A stretch of DNA of 64,000 bases from Mytilus galloprovincialis. Taxonomy: Eukaryota; Mollusca; Bivalvia; Mytilida; Mytilidae. Each line of letters starts with the position of its first letter. Within the stretch, counting starts at the first letter, position 1. Shown here piece by piece: positions 43,656 to 56,120 of the stretch. The stretch covers positions 75,770,268 to 75,834,267 of the forward strand of contig NC_134847.1 in the NCBI RefSeq assembly GCF_965363235.1, in the 5' to 3' direction. The notes under the pieces were generated by a model. That model ran no database searches. It saw nothing but the letters and a program-made list of their open reading frames with translations, and was not told the origin of the DNA. Made by a program: the position numbers and the translations under genes.

Positions 43656-46600
43656 TACTTTATACATAGAAACGGACATTCCATATTAACTGCCATATTT
43701 CTGACTTAGTGTAGTACATTTTAAAGAAAAATGGTGGGTTGAATCTGGTTTTCTGGCTATCCAAACCTCCTGCTAATATGACAATGTTAAAAATACAGCT
43801 GAAATGACAACATTTAGTGACAAAAAACAGTAGCATAAAAAAAACAAGAACACGCAGCACAGACCAATTTATAAATAAATAATTTTAAAAAGTACATTAC
43901 AACATATAATACCTCAGAATAACAACGGACAACAGTACGTGTCCGTAGTAATAAATACAATCTGTCGATAAACGTTATCGTTTTAACGTACATAGATGTC
44001 TAAGATGTAACAGTTCGTGTAAGAGTATGTAGCATACTTACCCTTTTCGTTCTAGGTGAAGGCTTTATATGAGATAGGTAAACTAATTGGCAATTAATTT
44101 TTAGGTGACCATTTAATTAAATAACAATAACGTTTGATAATATGGTGTATCATTTATTACTGATAGGGTTGATAATCCAATAATGTCAATATAACGTAAC
44201 TATAAACAACTGCCAGGCACGAGGAAGGTTTAAATTGCTGCAAACCAGATTTAACCGAACGTTTTTCCGCAAATTGTCAGTACCAAGTCAGAAATTTGAC
44301 AGTTGGTTTCCATTCGTTCCCGTTCTGTTGGTTGACATAGCTTAACATTGATTTTGTTACGCTTTATGGACCTCCCCTTTCTAACATCGTTGTTTTTAAT
44401 CATTCTTTGAGTTTTGAATTTGTTGTTAATAAAATTTTCGTATGCTTATAACAAAAAAATGTAGCAAGTTCTTTAAATTGTAGTCATGGCACTGGTAAAA
44501 ATGGCATAGAATTTAGTTAAAGAACAATTACTAGAAACCGCGATTTATGACATGTGATGGCTTGTTTGTGTAGATTAGTTAGCCTATATGTAGTAGGGAT
44601 TTTCAAAAGATCATAAATAAAGGCAACAGTAGTATATCGCTGTTCGAAATTCATAAATCTATAGAGAAAAAACAAATCCGAATTACAAACTAAAACTGAG
44701 GGAAACGCATCAAATATAAGAGAACTAGCTCTTTTTTTAACTGTGTTGTATTAAGATTAAAATAAAACATTTTCTGATTAATGTTTAAGTGTAAACACAT
44801 TGGTCTGTTTACATCTTATCCAAATCTAAGTGCGGGTTGTCTGGAACTGAAATTGATATCTTTTATGAAAATATATAATACGTTAAGACATTTGATTTAA
44901 AAGTGTTTAGTACTTATAGCAGTCACAGAAATACTGTCAAATACAAATATATCACGCAACAAAATGAAATATTCTATTCAATCCGAATCTGTAATCCTGA
45001 CAAGTGATGATAGGTTATTTTCTTTTATAGAAAATTCAGTAGACTTGTCGGTAAAGTACAACTGCACCCTAAAAATTAATGGCGTTAACTCCAGGAGCCA
45101 TTCAACTAAGATGATCTGTTAAACTTGTAAGGATTGTCTTGTTTTATTTGTTCAATTGAATAAAATTTCAAGGAGATGAACGCCTTTACAATTATTGACA
45201 CATAAGTATCACATAAATTCGTGTAAACATCAGAGAGATATAAATAAGAAAAACAAAAATAAAACGAACAAATCTATTGGTAAATTTAATGGAATAAATA
45301 ATGGAGTCGATTAAATAAAATCATAATACTAGCATTCTATACAAGTGTTACAATGCTAACGACAAAAACACGAAAGCAACAAAATTAGAAAAAAATAAAA
45401 GAAGTACAATATCAAACACAAGAAAATAACGAATATTACCAAAAATGAAGAAAATCCCTTTCAAATGTCAAATTAATTAAAGATTTGATTACAAAGCGAT
45501 ACAGCTAAGAAGAACAGACATGTCACGAATCGTAACATAATGCTTTTGTCTGTCTGTTGACTGCAAGGATTACGTAGTCTGTATTAAAGCTATTCACCAC
45601 TAAAGTAGAGAATCAGACACACAGACCTTAAACGAATCAACGTAATTTGGAAGTTAAGTAGTATGATATTTATACAGTCAAATATTTATTTTATCAAGAA
45701 AAGGCATTACACTAGTCTTTTGTTGTCTTAATAATAACAAACATTAGGTCCTTCCAGACTCTTGTTTTGAAATTTCCTTTGAGATGCTGGAAGATATTGA
45801 GCATGGTAAGCCGCTTAAATATCGCTGAAGAAAAAAGTTAGAAAAATTCGGGCAATTTCTTTGTCATTAACTTTAGATAAACAAAAAATGATATAGGAAA
45901 TTAAACGTGCTACATCTTTTCGAACGCTGCTGAACGTCTAGTGATATATGGCACAAAGATACAGAAATGTGTTGGAAGGAGTTAGAGGGTAATTTTACGA
46001 TTGTAATTGTTCTAATACAAAATTTAATCTGCTAAACAAAGCACTTAATATACAGTTTTCATAAAATCATATGTTGGTTAATTATAAATACATTAATACA
46101 ATTCTCTAAATCAGCAAAATCTCTACTTAAAAGAATGAAAATAGAAAGAAGAAAAAAACGTGAATTAGTATTTCAACAGAATCCTGTTGTTCTTCGTGAT
46201 CACAAACAGTAATACAAATTCCAAGCATTATTTAGAACAAACTCAATAATGTTACTAGCTTATTTTTTTTAATTGTTTTATATTTTGTTATCATAAAACC
46301 CTTTGTAACTTACTATACAGTTTATGATTCTCTCAAAGTTGAAGACCTTTACCGGCAATCATACCATATCTCATAATTTTAATGTTAATAATTCACTACT
46401 TGATATTAGTACGATTCATAGAAATATCGAAATAATCAGGATCGCCTTCTCAGTGTTTGAGTATGTTAAGTTTAGAAATTGAATCTCCGAAATAAGACAT
46501 TGATATATATATTGTCGTGTAGGTCGACTTTCCTCCATTGATTCTCCATACGTTATACTCATTATAAATGAAGACTTTTATCAGTTTGTACCAGATAGGG

Positions 46601-46720
46601 TTGCTTTCCAATTCATTACATTTCTTCACTTGTTATTATTCTTTGTTTCATCTCTAAATGGTTCTTTTTTCGTTTTGATTAGAATGAAATTAAGATATGT
46701 GATAAGTGTGTCAATGAGAC
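43656..46720. other. 3 kb without recognisable genes
   Basis: AT-rich. A degraded copy of the 'GTACCAAGTCAGAAATTTGA' module is present at 44260-44400. No exon-like or RNA signal was recognised. Confidence 0.38.
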
Positions 46721-47110
46721 ATCTATAAAGTAAAGACCAGTTCTAATGATGGGATTGAATTTTCCACGGTTTCTGCTTTGACTGCAATAGTAAATTCTAC
46801 TTCTGCTGCATGGTCAGCTATAAATATATAAAAAAAAAGATGTGGTTTGATTGCCAATACGAAAACTCCCAACCACAGATCATAATACGGCGAGGTGGTA
46901 GGGTTAAACATTTTAGCGAGCGCCAAAATCCGCCCTATAACCTGTGACAGTGATGAAACATCACAATACAAATACAATGTATACTTAACTGAAAACAAAA
47001 AAGATAAACAACAAATAATTTTTTGCACACTCCTCGGAAGCTTCCTGACATTAACGCGATAACCTTCCTTTGTGTTTGTTTCACACGCAAGATCATGCAT
47101 CAAGAGTCCT
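46680..47110. repeat. dispersed repeat fragment (TTTTAGCGAGCGCCAAAATCC)
   Basis: Contains 'gtggtttgattgccaatacg', 'ggcgaggtggtagggttaaa' and 'cgagcgccaaaatccgccc', words I associate with mussel repeats. The 126-codon minus-strand frame here lies across them and is probably not a gene. Confidence 0.4.
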
Positions 47111-47159
47111 TCAAACTTACGACGGTTGTCAAATATGGTGCTGTGTAACTATTATATAC

Positions 47160-47560
47160 CGAAGCACTTGGGATGACTTTTGTTTGGATTGATTTTGGGT
47201 GTTAGTGTCCTAACAGTTTAGGAATCAGGGGCCAAAAAAGGGGACAAAAATAATCATTTTTGTGGTTGTCAAACAATAAATTATGTTTAAGTGTATGAAT
47301 CTCTCTGAAATTAAACTACAAGCTTCCATATCACGAAGAGATGGTAAGTATTGACTTTGGGGGTTTTGGCTCAAAATGTTTCAGAATTAGGTTAAAAAAA
47401 AGTGGGGTAAAACTAGGTATTTCTGGTCAATGGACAATTAAGACAATTTAAAAGCAGGGTAAGGGAGGTAATTCAAAAGAATTTAACATACAATGTTGGG
47501 TATGTTCAGATTTACCTCCCGTAAACTACTTGTATATAATGTATAAAGAATGTCAGGTTT
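47160..47560. repeat. probable dispersed repeat with GGGGCCAAAAAAGGGGACAA
   Basis: Low-complexity G-run phrasing ('caggggccaaaaaagggga', 'tactttgggggttttggctc'-like) and a terminal 'cagatttacctcccgtaaac' suggest a repeat. There is no second copy in the window, so this rests on memory of mussel DNA. Confidence 0.3.
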
Positions 47561-47639
47561 TGGACTAATTGCAAAATGGGGGGCTGGTACTTGTTTTCAT
47601 TTTTTTCTTCAAATTTCTCAAATTCCAAATTTTTGAAAA

Positions 47640-47865
47640 GTTAAAAGAAGAAATCTTTAATTGCACAATATTGCGCAATAAATTTGTAAGATCTTGACAT
47701 TTGTTTTGTGTCAGAAACCCATATTATGTAAAAAAAATTTGATCGCATTCCAAATTCAGAGCTGTATCAAGCTTCAATGTTGTCTCCATACTTGCCCCAA
47801 CTGTTCATGGTTCGACTTCTGTGGTCGTATAAAGCTGCGCCCTGCGGAGCACCTGGTTAATTATT
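47640..47865 (+). repeat. partial copy of the 4.1-4.8 kb repeat
   Basis: It shares 'aattgcacaatattgcgcaa', 'cagagctgtatcaagctt', 'gccccaactgttcatggt' and the terminal 'gccctgcggagcacctgg' with the end of the 4066-4812 repeat. Confidence 0.6.
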
Positions 47866-47929
47866 ATGTTGAATATTATTATAGATAAAGATAAACTGCA
47901 AACAGCAATAATGTTCTTGCGTAAAAGGT

Positions 47930-48425
47930 TACAAAATTTATGAAAAATTGTAAAAATTGACTACTAAGGGGTCGACTGACAATTTTGGTCATGTTAACTT
48001 ATTTGTATAATTTGCTTTGCTGAAACTATCTAGTTTCAAAAATTCAAAAATGCGTCAGATGATCCTGCCTCCCAACCAACATGGCCGACATGACTAAAGA
48101 TAGAACAAATGCAGCTTTTTGGTTTATATCTCTAACACTGAAGCATTTACAGCAAATTTAATTGGTGGCACAAATGTTTGTCAGATTAATATTTATCTGC
48201 CCTAAAATTTTCAGACAAATCCGAAAACCCCTTGTTGGGTTGCTACCCTCGAGTTAGTAATTTTAAGGACATTTTGCAGTTTTTTGTTATTTTCTTAGAT
48301 ATCATTAAAGTATCTAATACTATCTACTATCTAATACTATTAATTATGTTTTAACCTCCTTTTACATGATTTACAAAGCATCAGTGAATACAGGTGAGCG
48401 ATACAGGCTCTTGAGAGCCTCTAGT
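47930..48425 (+). repeat. single copy of the ~490-bp repeat
   Basis: It carries 'ctaaggggtcgactgacaat', 'ttggtcatgttaacttattt' and 'aattttcagacaaatccg'. It ends with the reverse complement of the hairpin end at 36971 (CAGGTGAGCGATACAGGCTC, then a GGCTCTtgAGAGCC hairpin). The ends of the family are therefore inverted repeats. Confidence 0.65.
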
Positions 48426-48939
48426 TCGTTGTTGCAACGATTTTGTCTATCTGTCTTCGAATGCTGACATTTGATGCTTCTTTCTGGTATCTTTCGCTCC
48501 ATTTTCTTTCCCATTCAGACTGAACTTTACATTTATTACTTCTAACATCCTGAAAGGAACACTTTCGTTGTCAATATAACATTTCATGGAGCAAAATATT
48601 CTTATATCGTTATACAAATTTTTTGAGATTGATGTTCTTGTTTGAGCCGGTACGGCGAAAGTGAGAATAGCAATCGAATTGAAATGACCAATGATAATCC
48701 GTTTTTCGCTATTTTACAGACATTGTATGAAGAAGTTGTTAATGTCCTTGACAACGGTACGTGTTCCCTTAGATTCTAACGATAATTTTCATATCACTCA
48801 ACTCCGCTACGAACGGAAATTATCAGTCAGCGAAATCAAAGGAAAAATTCGTAAAATAGCGATAATGATACTTGTCTCAATGGTTTATTATATCACATAT
48901 TTTTACTTTCATACTGAAACCATTTTTGGTGACTTTATT

Positions 48940-49225
48940 TTTACACGACTGTCTCAAGTCCAGGGAGATTTGGCGCCTTCGAACGAGTTTAAGGGTGTGC
49001 ATGTCCGAAGTCAGGAGCCTGTAACTCAGTGGTTATCGGTTGTTGCTTTATTACATACTTGTATTTTTATTTTTATTCTATTTTTGCCATTTCGGAACTT
49101 TATTTTAGCTGACTATACGGTATGGACTTTGGTCATTGTTGAGGGCTACAGTGACCTTTGTTGTTCATTTCTGTGTCATTTGATATCTTGTTGGTAGTTG
49201 TCTTAGCAATGCTACCACATCTTCT
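48940..49225 (+). repeat. dispersed repeat (AGTCAGGAGCCTG family)
   Basis: Degraded copy of the 6110-6430 repeat: 'cgaagtcaggagcctgtaac', 'tatacggtatggactttggt', 'gttgagggctacagtgacc', 'gttggtagttgtcttagcaa'. The 168-codon frame from 48691 runs through it and is not considered a gene. Confidence 0.55.
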
Positions 49226-50200
49226 AATTTTAGTTCCTAACTTACCTTCTACTTTCCAAAATCTTTCAAAATTGCACTTTTCAGCCGTCTTTACGTAGTT
49301 TTGATTTAATTATATAATGCTAGGATATATTATACATAGATAGTTTTACCTAAAAGTACAAATACGATGATTTGATACTGTCGACTTTAGAAAATTTAGT
49401 AATGATTGAAGAACAATACTATGATGTAATAAGCATATGAACGTCATCCCCGTATAGCTTTTGGCGAAATCCATCTTAATATTTATATTGACTTATCTGT
49501 CCGATCGCACATGGCGTTTACTTCTCTGAATTGATTGTTGCTGGCGTGCATGGTCACATTAGTCGGACTTTGTCAACATGGATTAGCTTGCTTCAGAAAT
49601 CTTCCCCAGTAGTGTAAAGAGAAAGAGACAGACTGAAACCATTACTACACAAGATTTACGATCACCGTAAAGAATTGGTAGACTCATACGATGCGTCACG
49701 GTGTCTTATAAGATAAGATAAGATACATTTTATTTGCGATAGAGGACCCATTATAGGCATAGTCTGCACATAACTTATAACATGAGATGTATGCTGTTTT
49801 AATGCACCCTAATAATCGTTTAATCTGAAAATTTACTGGTTGTCATCTGTTTCCTTTCGTGACAATTTCAGCTGACCCAAAACGTATGGGTTGATGCCAA
49901 ATACGGAGTAGAAGACGCTACTTCAAGCATTTGCGTTTTTGGACAATTTCGTGAGGGTCTTTTTCTCTTCGATGGTACCGTATATTTCAAATGGATACTG
50001 GATTTTGCATCACCGATCAACTAATTTGATTGAAATTAAGAATTTATATCTTCTATACAAAGCGCTGATTCTTTCACCGATTTTTGCTATACTTTTTTTT
50101 GCCCTTTTAGGTTTATAAGCTCTCCATGTTTTTTTTTTTTCAATTGCTTTACAGGAAATCAACAGTGAATGCATCTTAAATAATTTCTTGTTATATAGTT
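49226..50200. other. about 1 kb without recognisable genes
   Basis: Contains 'ataagataagataagataca' at 49708-49728 and AT-rich DNA. No gene is seen. Confidence 0.35.
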
Positions 50201-50346
50201 TATTAAAGAAAACTCAGCCACAGAAGACTGCGTAACAGGAGCATATTATACACAATATAAATCACAACATATTTCATAATACATTCAGTATACATTTTTA
50301 TATTATACATCTTCAGAAATAAATCTTTGTTTATTGCAATTTTAAA

Positions 50347-50667
50347 TCAGACAAGCATCTTTTCTACCTTTTGAATAAAAATTGACAGCTTAGACAGCAC
50401 ATTATTATTACAATATTTAAGCATACCCAGTACTTTTTTAACATTTGGATATTTTGAATAATATAGAGGTATGAACTTCCCCCTTAAATCTTTAACGTCA
50501 CAATTGGTACATATACGTATATAGTGGTACACATCCCCAAGACCAGCTTTACAAAGTGGACAAAGTCTCTCATTTCGTGGTACATTTCTCCATCTTCCTG
50601 TTTCAATGGGAAACTTTGTATTACATACCCTTAGTTTACATAAATTAACTCTATGACCCCGCCTCAA
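50347..50667 (-). pseudogene. LINE ORF2 C-terminus
   Basis: It continues the protein in a different frame after a frameshift near 50660: RRGHRVNLCKLRVCNTKFP then IETGRWRNVPRNERLCPLC and GDVYHYIRICTNC. This is the Cys/His-containing tail usual for this LINE group. It ends in a stop at 50347, followed by an AATAAA-containing 3' region (minus strand, near 50335). Confidence 0.8.
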
Positions 50668-52158
50668 TTTTAACAGATATGGTTCTAAGCAACTCTTCTT
50701 TGAAGTGTAAATAAAATCCCCCCCCCCTTGATGAGTTATTTATACCAGAGAACCATTTTTGAATAAACTGGTCCTGGAGACGCTGCCTCACATTAGTTTT
50801 AATATAATTATAATCAACTTGCTCCGGAATATTATATACTTCACAAAAGCCACAGTCATTAAACACGGATTTTACATAGTTAAACCATTTGAAATTATAA
50901 CCTTCATGCTCATGCATGTACCAAAGTAACTTGTACAGTTTACCCGATAATTTTTTATCGTTTGTTGCAAGCTTGTGCCAAAAACATACCATTTTTACCT
51001 TGATCTGCAGTTCAAGTGGACATCTTCCAAGTTCTCCATACACCATAAAATTTGGCGTAGAGGATTGCACCCCCAAAATGCGCTTACAAAATTGCAGATG
51101 TAATTTTTCAGTATTATTTTTATTTTCAAACCCCCATATTTCCGAGGAATAGGTCAAAATAGGAACCACCAATGCATCGAATAATTTTAAATGTAAATCA
51201 ATCGGGAGTGAGATATTTTGTATCTTCTTGTATAGAGCATAAAGTGCTTTTTGAGCTTGGTCTACCAGTTTTTTTCGAGCTTGAAAGAAGTTTCCGTTGT
51301 AATTAAACAGCAGACCAAGATAAACATATGAGTCTTTAATTTCAATAATTTCATTACATAGTTTAAAAGTAACATTCTTATTAAACTTTCTCTTTGAAAA
51401 AATTACAATCTTAGTTTTTGATACATTCACAGTGAGTTTCCACTCAAAACAATATTGCTCAAAAACATTCAGAGCCTTTTGCAACCCTTCTGCCGACTCC
51501 GCAAAAATAATAGTGTCGTCGGCGTACAGAAGAATAAATAACTTGATATACAAATCAAGATTCTCTGTAAATTTGTCATTCATAAATGTTAGACCTTCAA
51601 CAGAGTTTTCATCCAGATATTCCTCCAAGTCATTCAGGTATAAGGCAAAGAGAAAAGGTGACATTTTTTCTCCCTGTCTTACACCTACCTCACACGGGAA
51701 AAAATCTGTTTTTAGTTCTCCATTTTTAACACAAGACTTAATATCCGTATACATGCTCAATATAACTTTAAACATTTTCCCACCAATGTTATATTTTAAT
51801 AATTTTTGCCATAGTCCCACCCTCCACACTGTATCAAAAGCTTTTTTAAAATCTACAAAAGCGCAAAATAATTTCTTTCCCGAACTCAAATATAGTGAAA
51901 TTAGAGCATGCATGATAAACATACTATCTTGGACAGAATACCCCTTACGAAAACCACCCTGGGCATCAGTTATAATCCCGATCTCGTCTGACAGAGCATT
52001 AAGTCTTGAATAAGTATAGAGGTGAACACTTTTCCTAAATTCGATGTAAGACAAATAGCTCGGTAATTATCCAAATTATTTGGATCCCCCTTGTTTTTAA
52101 ATAACGGCTTAATGATACCAATAAGCCATGATTTGGGAACGATTCCAGAATCAAACAC
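50651..52158 (-). pseudogene. LINE reverse transcriptase
   Basis: The RT blocks run in order. The first is FDSGIVPKSWLIGIIKPLFK with NYRAICLTSNLGKVFTSI, in a frame to 51970. After a frameshift near 52000-52050 come GGFRKGYSVQDSMF, FCAFVDFKKAFDTVW (motif A), GVRQGEKMSPFLFALYLND (motif B) and ILLYADDTIIFAES (catalytic YADD). SKTKIVIFSKRK and YVYLGLLFNYNG (thumb) follow. Apart from the two frameshifts the 467-codon frame is intact, so the insertion looks relatively young. A run of ten C residues at 50718-50727 lies within the coding part. Confidence 0.88.
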
Positions 52159-52190
52159 TATATAACTTAGTGTAAATAGGCAAACATTGA

Positions 52191-52845
52191 TTCACCGTGT
52201 AGTATATAAGTAGACATTTTTTTGTTGTTTTTTTTTTTGTTTAGATTTCGAAGTATTCTCATGCAACCATATACGGATCAAAAATGTAATTAGAATTATA
52301 TCATATATCTTTTAAATCTTTATATTGTTTATAATTTTTTTGAATTCTTGAATCAAATTTTATATAAATATGACTCTATACATCAGCAAATTCTCTAGGT
52401 GATAGAAAGAAAAATGAAAGTGTAAATTATTTTACATTTAATCATTACTATGTTAAGTGCTTTACAAGCAGTAGTACAGAATTGTCACATTGGATGACGT
52501 TTTAATCAAGTTTTTTATTTATCATTTTTTTATATATTGTTTGAAGTCTTCTGTACTTATAATTAAAACTTTGCAAACGTGTCTTCTTCTTGAAACTTAT
52601 TGTAACGTGTAACCGGGCGGGGACGTTTATATATTTTTTATCCTCGGGTTCGTACCAGTTTCCTGGGATTTGAAAAGCAATTCAAAAGTTCTAAAGTCAA
52701 TAAAAAGTTTACACTCTCACTATCAAATATGAAACAAATACTATACTACATAAAACGAATTTCAACACCTATCAACCTGAACCGAACTTGTTGAATTAAA
52801 AACTGTTTTAAAACCCTTTCAGTCCAATACTGTTTAAAACCAACT
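52191..52845. other. non-coding DNA
   Basis: AT-rich with a T-run at 52218-52240. No feature recognised. Confidence 0.35.
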
Positions 52846-52849
52846 GTTT

Positions 52850-53250
52850 GAAACTATAGTCTGAAACCTAAATGTATGGAACTGGTTTGAAACATAAATG
52901 TATGAAACAGGTCTGAAATATAAATGTATGGAACGGGTCTGAAACCTAAATGTATGAAACTGGTCTGACGGTTTGGAACTATTGTCTAAAACCTAAATGT
53001 TTGGAACTGGTCTGAAACCTAAATGTTTGGAACTGGTCTGAAACCTAAATGTTTGGAACTAGTCCGAGACCTAAATGTTTGGAACAGGTCTGAAACCGAA
53101 ATGTTTGGAACTGGTCTGAAACTTAAATGTTTGGAACTGGTCTGTAACCTAAATGTATCAAACGGGCTAAAACCTTCATCTGTATAAAACGGGCTGAACC
53201 GAAATGTATCAAACGGGCTGAAACCTGCATAAATCGAATGTATGGAAACT
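52850..53250 (+). repeat. 26-bp minisatellite
   Basis: The unit 'aactggtctgaaacctaaat' plus 'gtttgg' (26 bp) is repeated about 12-14 times. The core at 52975-53160 is near-perfect and the flanks are more diverged ('aacgggctgaaacc'). It is non-coding. Confidence 0.85.
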
Positions 53251-54265
53251 ATTCAAACTGTTGTAAACTTTCGACGTATGAAACTTTATTAAAATATATT
53301 TATAAAACTGTTAGAACAGGGTAGCACTAAGGTATGGTTTAACAGCAAACACTCACTGCAATAGTGAGAGATGTGGAACGCAAAACCTTAGCACTAACCC
53401 TGTTTATACAACTTCTAAGGAACCGAAACTATCTATATTTTCTCAACAGGTTTCAAACACTCCACTTTGTTTGACAAATCCTGCTACTCGTCTTTAAATA
53501 TTAACGGTCCTACCTTTCTAGTCTTCTTCTATCAACGTCTCTGATAAGAATGACAATTTACACTGAATAGCTACCCACTATTTATACTTAGAACGCGGAC
53601 CTCGAAGAGAGCACCCTAGCAACAACTGTACGGGTAAAGCGTCTGATAGCAACCAAGGATAAAGGGATGATTTTAGATACAGTTTTCAACCATAATAAGA
53701 TTAAATGGGAAACTCATAGAGATATCGGAAAATATATAACTGTAGAAATATTATAACCTTCTTAAACTGCAAATTCGTAACATTATTATCTCCATTGTAA
53801 TTATAGTTTTTATATTCTTTACTTATAAAAAAAACTATGAAAAAAATACTTATTTTTTATTTTGCGCCTTTCATAAATTAATCTTACAGACTGAATAGAT
53901 TTCTTGTTGCATTCATTTGAAGTATTGTAAAATCTGAAGATTTGGTATTTGAGAATTTTTCAATAAGGTATTGAATTTCTATCCTCGATTTTTTTTAAAT
54001 ATATATTTAGACTTTTAAAGATGTCTTTTTAGCATTGTATTCTGTAGAAAGTATGTTAAAGTGGTTTTAAAGGAAAGTCAAAATGTTGAAATGCCATACG
54101 GAGGCAACATAAATAGAATTTAGAAAAGAATGGCAACATTCTCATGTCATCGTTGAAAGAAGAGGTTTTTAAAGTTTTTATTCGCAATTCATGGACAAAG
54201 AATTGCTATTTTAAACATGAAATGCTCTTCTTACATCTTATGTAATCTGTTATATTGTCATTTTG
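53251..54265. other. 1 kb without recognisable genes
   Basis: Nothing recognised beyond AT-rich DNA. Confidence 0.35.
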
Positions 54266-54268
54266 ATA

Positions 54269-54714
54269 TAGAATCATATTCAAAACAGTGTAGCTGTGGC
54301 CATTGATTGACAACCTTAAATTATCCCATTGACTGGGACAGATTAAGTGAACGTGTGTCTGTAACGACAACTGCTCACTACTTACTTATTATAGAATTTA
54401 AACTGTGGGGTCACCAAAGGTTCTTAACGCCTTTAATACTAAAATAGTTCGGAAAATTAATCAGGAATAACTTTATGTTTTGATTTATATTATTGATATA
54501 AATCAAAACATCGTGTTATTCCTGATTAGTTTTTCTAATTTCTTTATTTAGGTGTTGAGAACCTTTTGTGACCCCACAGTTTAAGTGCCTTTAACAAGTA
54601 CATAGTGAGCAGCGGTTGTTACAGACAAACGTTCACATAATCTGCCCCAGTCAATGGGATAATTTAAGGTTGTCAATTAATGGCCACAGCTACACTGTTT
54701 TGAATATGATTCTA
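54269..54714. mobile_element. foldback/MITE-like element, ~220-bp imperfect inverted arms
   Basis: Left arm 54269-54490 and right arm 54496-54714 are imperfect reverse complements around a 5-bp centre (TATTG). Matching words are 'aaaacagtgtagctgtggcc', 'caaccttaaattatcccatt', 'aaactgtggggtcac' and 'tgttttgatttatat'. No open frame is present. Ends and target duplication could not be fixed. Confidence 0.82.
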
Positions 54715-55858
54715 ATCCTGTCTGTCCTCTTGAACGGTGCTCTCAGACCATCGAAGTAAAATTCAGCTCATTTTCTTTTTTAAGTTTTTAAAAATTCTAT
54801 TGAATATTAATATTTACAACATGAGCAAAAGCACTGGATTATAAGTATACATAGTGTCGTAGAAACATAGCCCAATGGTAGTAGCGTAATAAATGTATAT
54901 AATCTATTCATATCAAGAAATAGAGACATAATCTTGTGGAAGTTATGTTATAAATTTGAATATGATCCATACAAATCAAAATACAGAACAAATATACCAA
55001 TCAATAAATATTCCTTACTGATTGTTCACATCAGAAAATCTGCAAATCAAATCTCGATATACTATTTGATTCATTATACTGTGACCCACAGTCATTTAGA
55101 CAGTTCCGGTTAAATGATAAATATTTAATTTACTTCTTGCTTTACATCACAGGAGATTTATTCATCACGATTGTTCGCCATAAAACTGATTATAGAACTT
55201 TGTTTATAAAGAAGAGGTAAAAAAAAAGGGAATTTGATCACTCCCATGGACATAATATCTAGTCTTTAAGTTCTTTACCTCACCACTTATTGCGATATAT
55301 AATGTAATATAAGTTTGTATTTTTCTCTCGATTAATTATAATGCATCCATATGGCAGTTTTTTGGTTCTATAGACATAGATTGGATGAGTTTTCTTTTTG
55401 GCATTGATTCAAAGGAGGAGTCTATAAGATCTGAAGATTCTCTATTTAGACTATTTCAATAAAATGTTGAAATGATGTGCTTGTTTTTATTACAATTTAC
55501 GGATAATAACCCGTATTGGTTTCTTTACTTCCGTCGATGTGCATGACGTTTCAATTAACAAAGCATGAATTACGTCCTAATCTGTAACTGGCAGTATGCT
55601 TTCTGAGTTGGCGTTTCTAAATTGATATTTCAGCTTTGACAAAAACAATTTGAATATATTGCTGTGAAAATTACATTTGGATAAACACATATTTTTCTAT
55701 ACATTCCATTGGATAACTTAATAGTCAAGAGGATTCACTTTAATTATTTTTTTAGTTTTCAAACAAGACGAAAAAATAGTATTTGTTTTACAAGTTAGAT
55801 ATAATCAAATATGTAACTAAATAGAGTTCACAAGTCTATAATTTTGTATTACTGTATA
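54715..55858. other. upstream region of the GPCR exon
   Basis: AT-rich and without features. It should contain the 5' UTR and perhaps the promoter of the following gene, but no core-promoter motif stands out. Confidence 0.35.
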
Positions 55859-56120
55859 ATGTCAAATGAAAGTCGAACCCAAGGAATAAATGCGACCGTA
55901 CCAACAGTGGAAGACCTTCTCGTTTTGTATCTTGGAGAAAAAAGGAAAGACATTGGATCCGTTGTTGTGCTGACTGTTATATATGCTGGTGTGTTTATAT
56001 TAGGGATAATAGGGAACCTGTCTACTTGTGTTGTCATAGCAAGAAGTCCTTACATGCACACAGTCACAAATTACTACCTGTTTAGCCTAGCTATATCGGA
56101 TTTGCTCATCTTGATTATGG
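55859..56120 (+). CDS. first coding exon of a class A peptide GPCR (neuromedin U receptor-like)
   Basis: ATG 55859 to a consensus GTAAGT donor at 56121 gives 87 codons plus one base. The start is the first ATG of the frame. The extracellular N-terminus (residues 1-34) has two N-glycosylation sites (NES, NAT). TM1 is about 35-61, with GIIGNLSTCVVIA (Asn53 = 1.50). The first intracellular loop reads RSPYMHTVTN. TM2 is about 71-88, with LFSLAISDLL (Asp81 = 2.50). The wording TCxVIxR...MhTvTNyYLFsLAiSDLL is that of the neuromedin U/pyrokinin/ghrelin-type receptor group, whose ligands are neuropeptides. The split Gly codon at the end suits the Gly-(Leu/Met)-Pro start of the next exon. Later exons were not found before 64 kb, so a long intron follows. 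Confidence 0.82.

Larger units (their letters stand above)
50200..52190 (-). mobile_element. 5'-truncated LINE (CR1/Jockey-like non-LTR retrotransposon)
   Basis: It covers the RT domain and C-terminus of an ORF2-like protein but lacks the endonuclease and ORF1, as usual for dead-on-arrival LINEs. The 5' boundary is near 52190, where coding similarity stops. The 3' boundary is unclear, since the 3' UTR runs to about 50200 with no obvious poly(A) or target duplication. Clade assignment is by general resemblance only. Confidence 0.8.

Noticed and set aside
46723-47103. 126-codon minus-strand gene
   Set aside because: It overlaps words of a dispersed repeat (cgagcgccaaaatccgccc) and shows no domain.
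48691-49197. 168-codon gene with membrane segments
   Set aside because: The second half is a dispersed AGTCAGGAGCCTG repeat and the first half has no recognisable domain or splice context.
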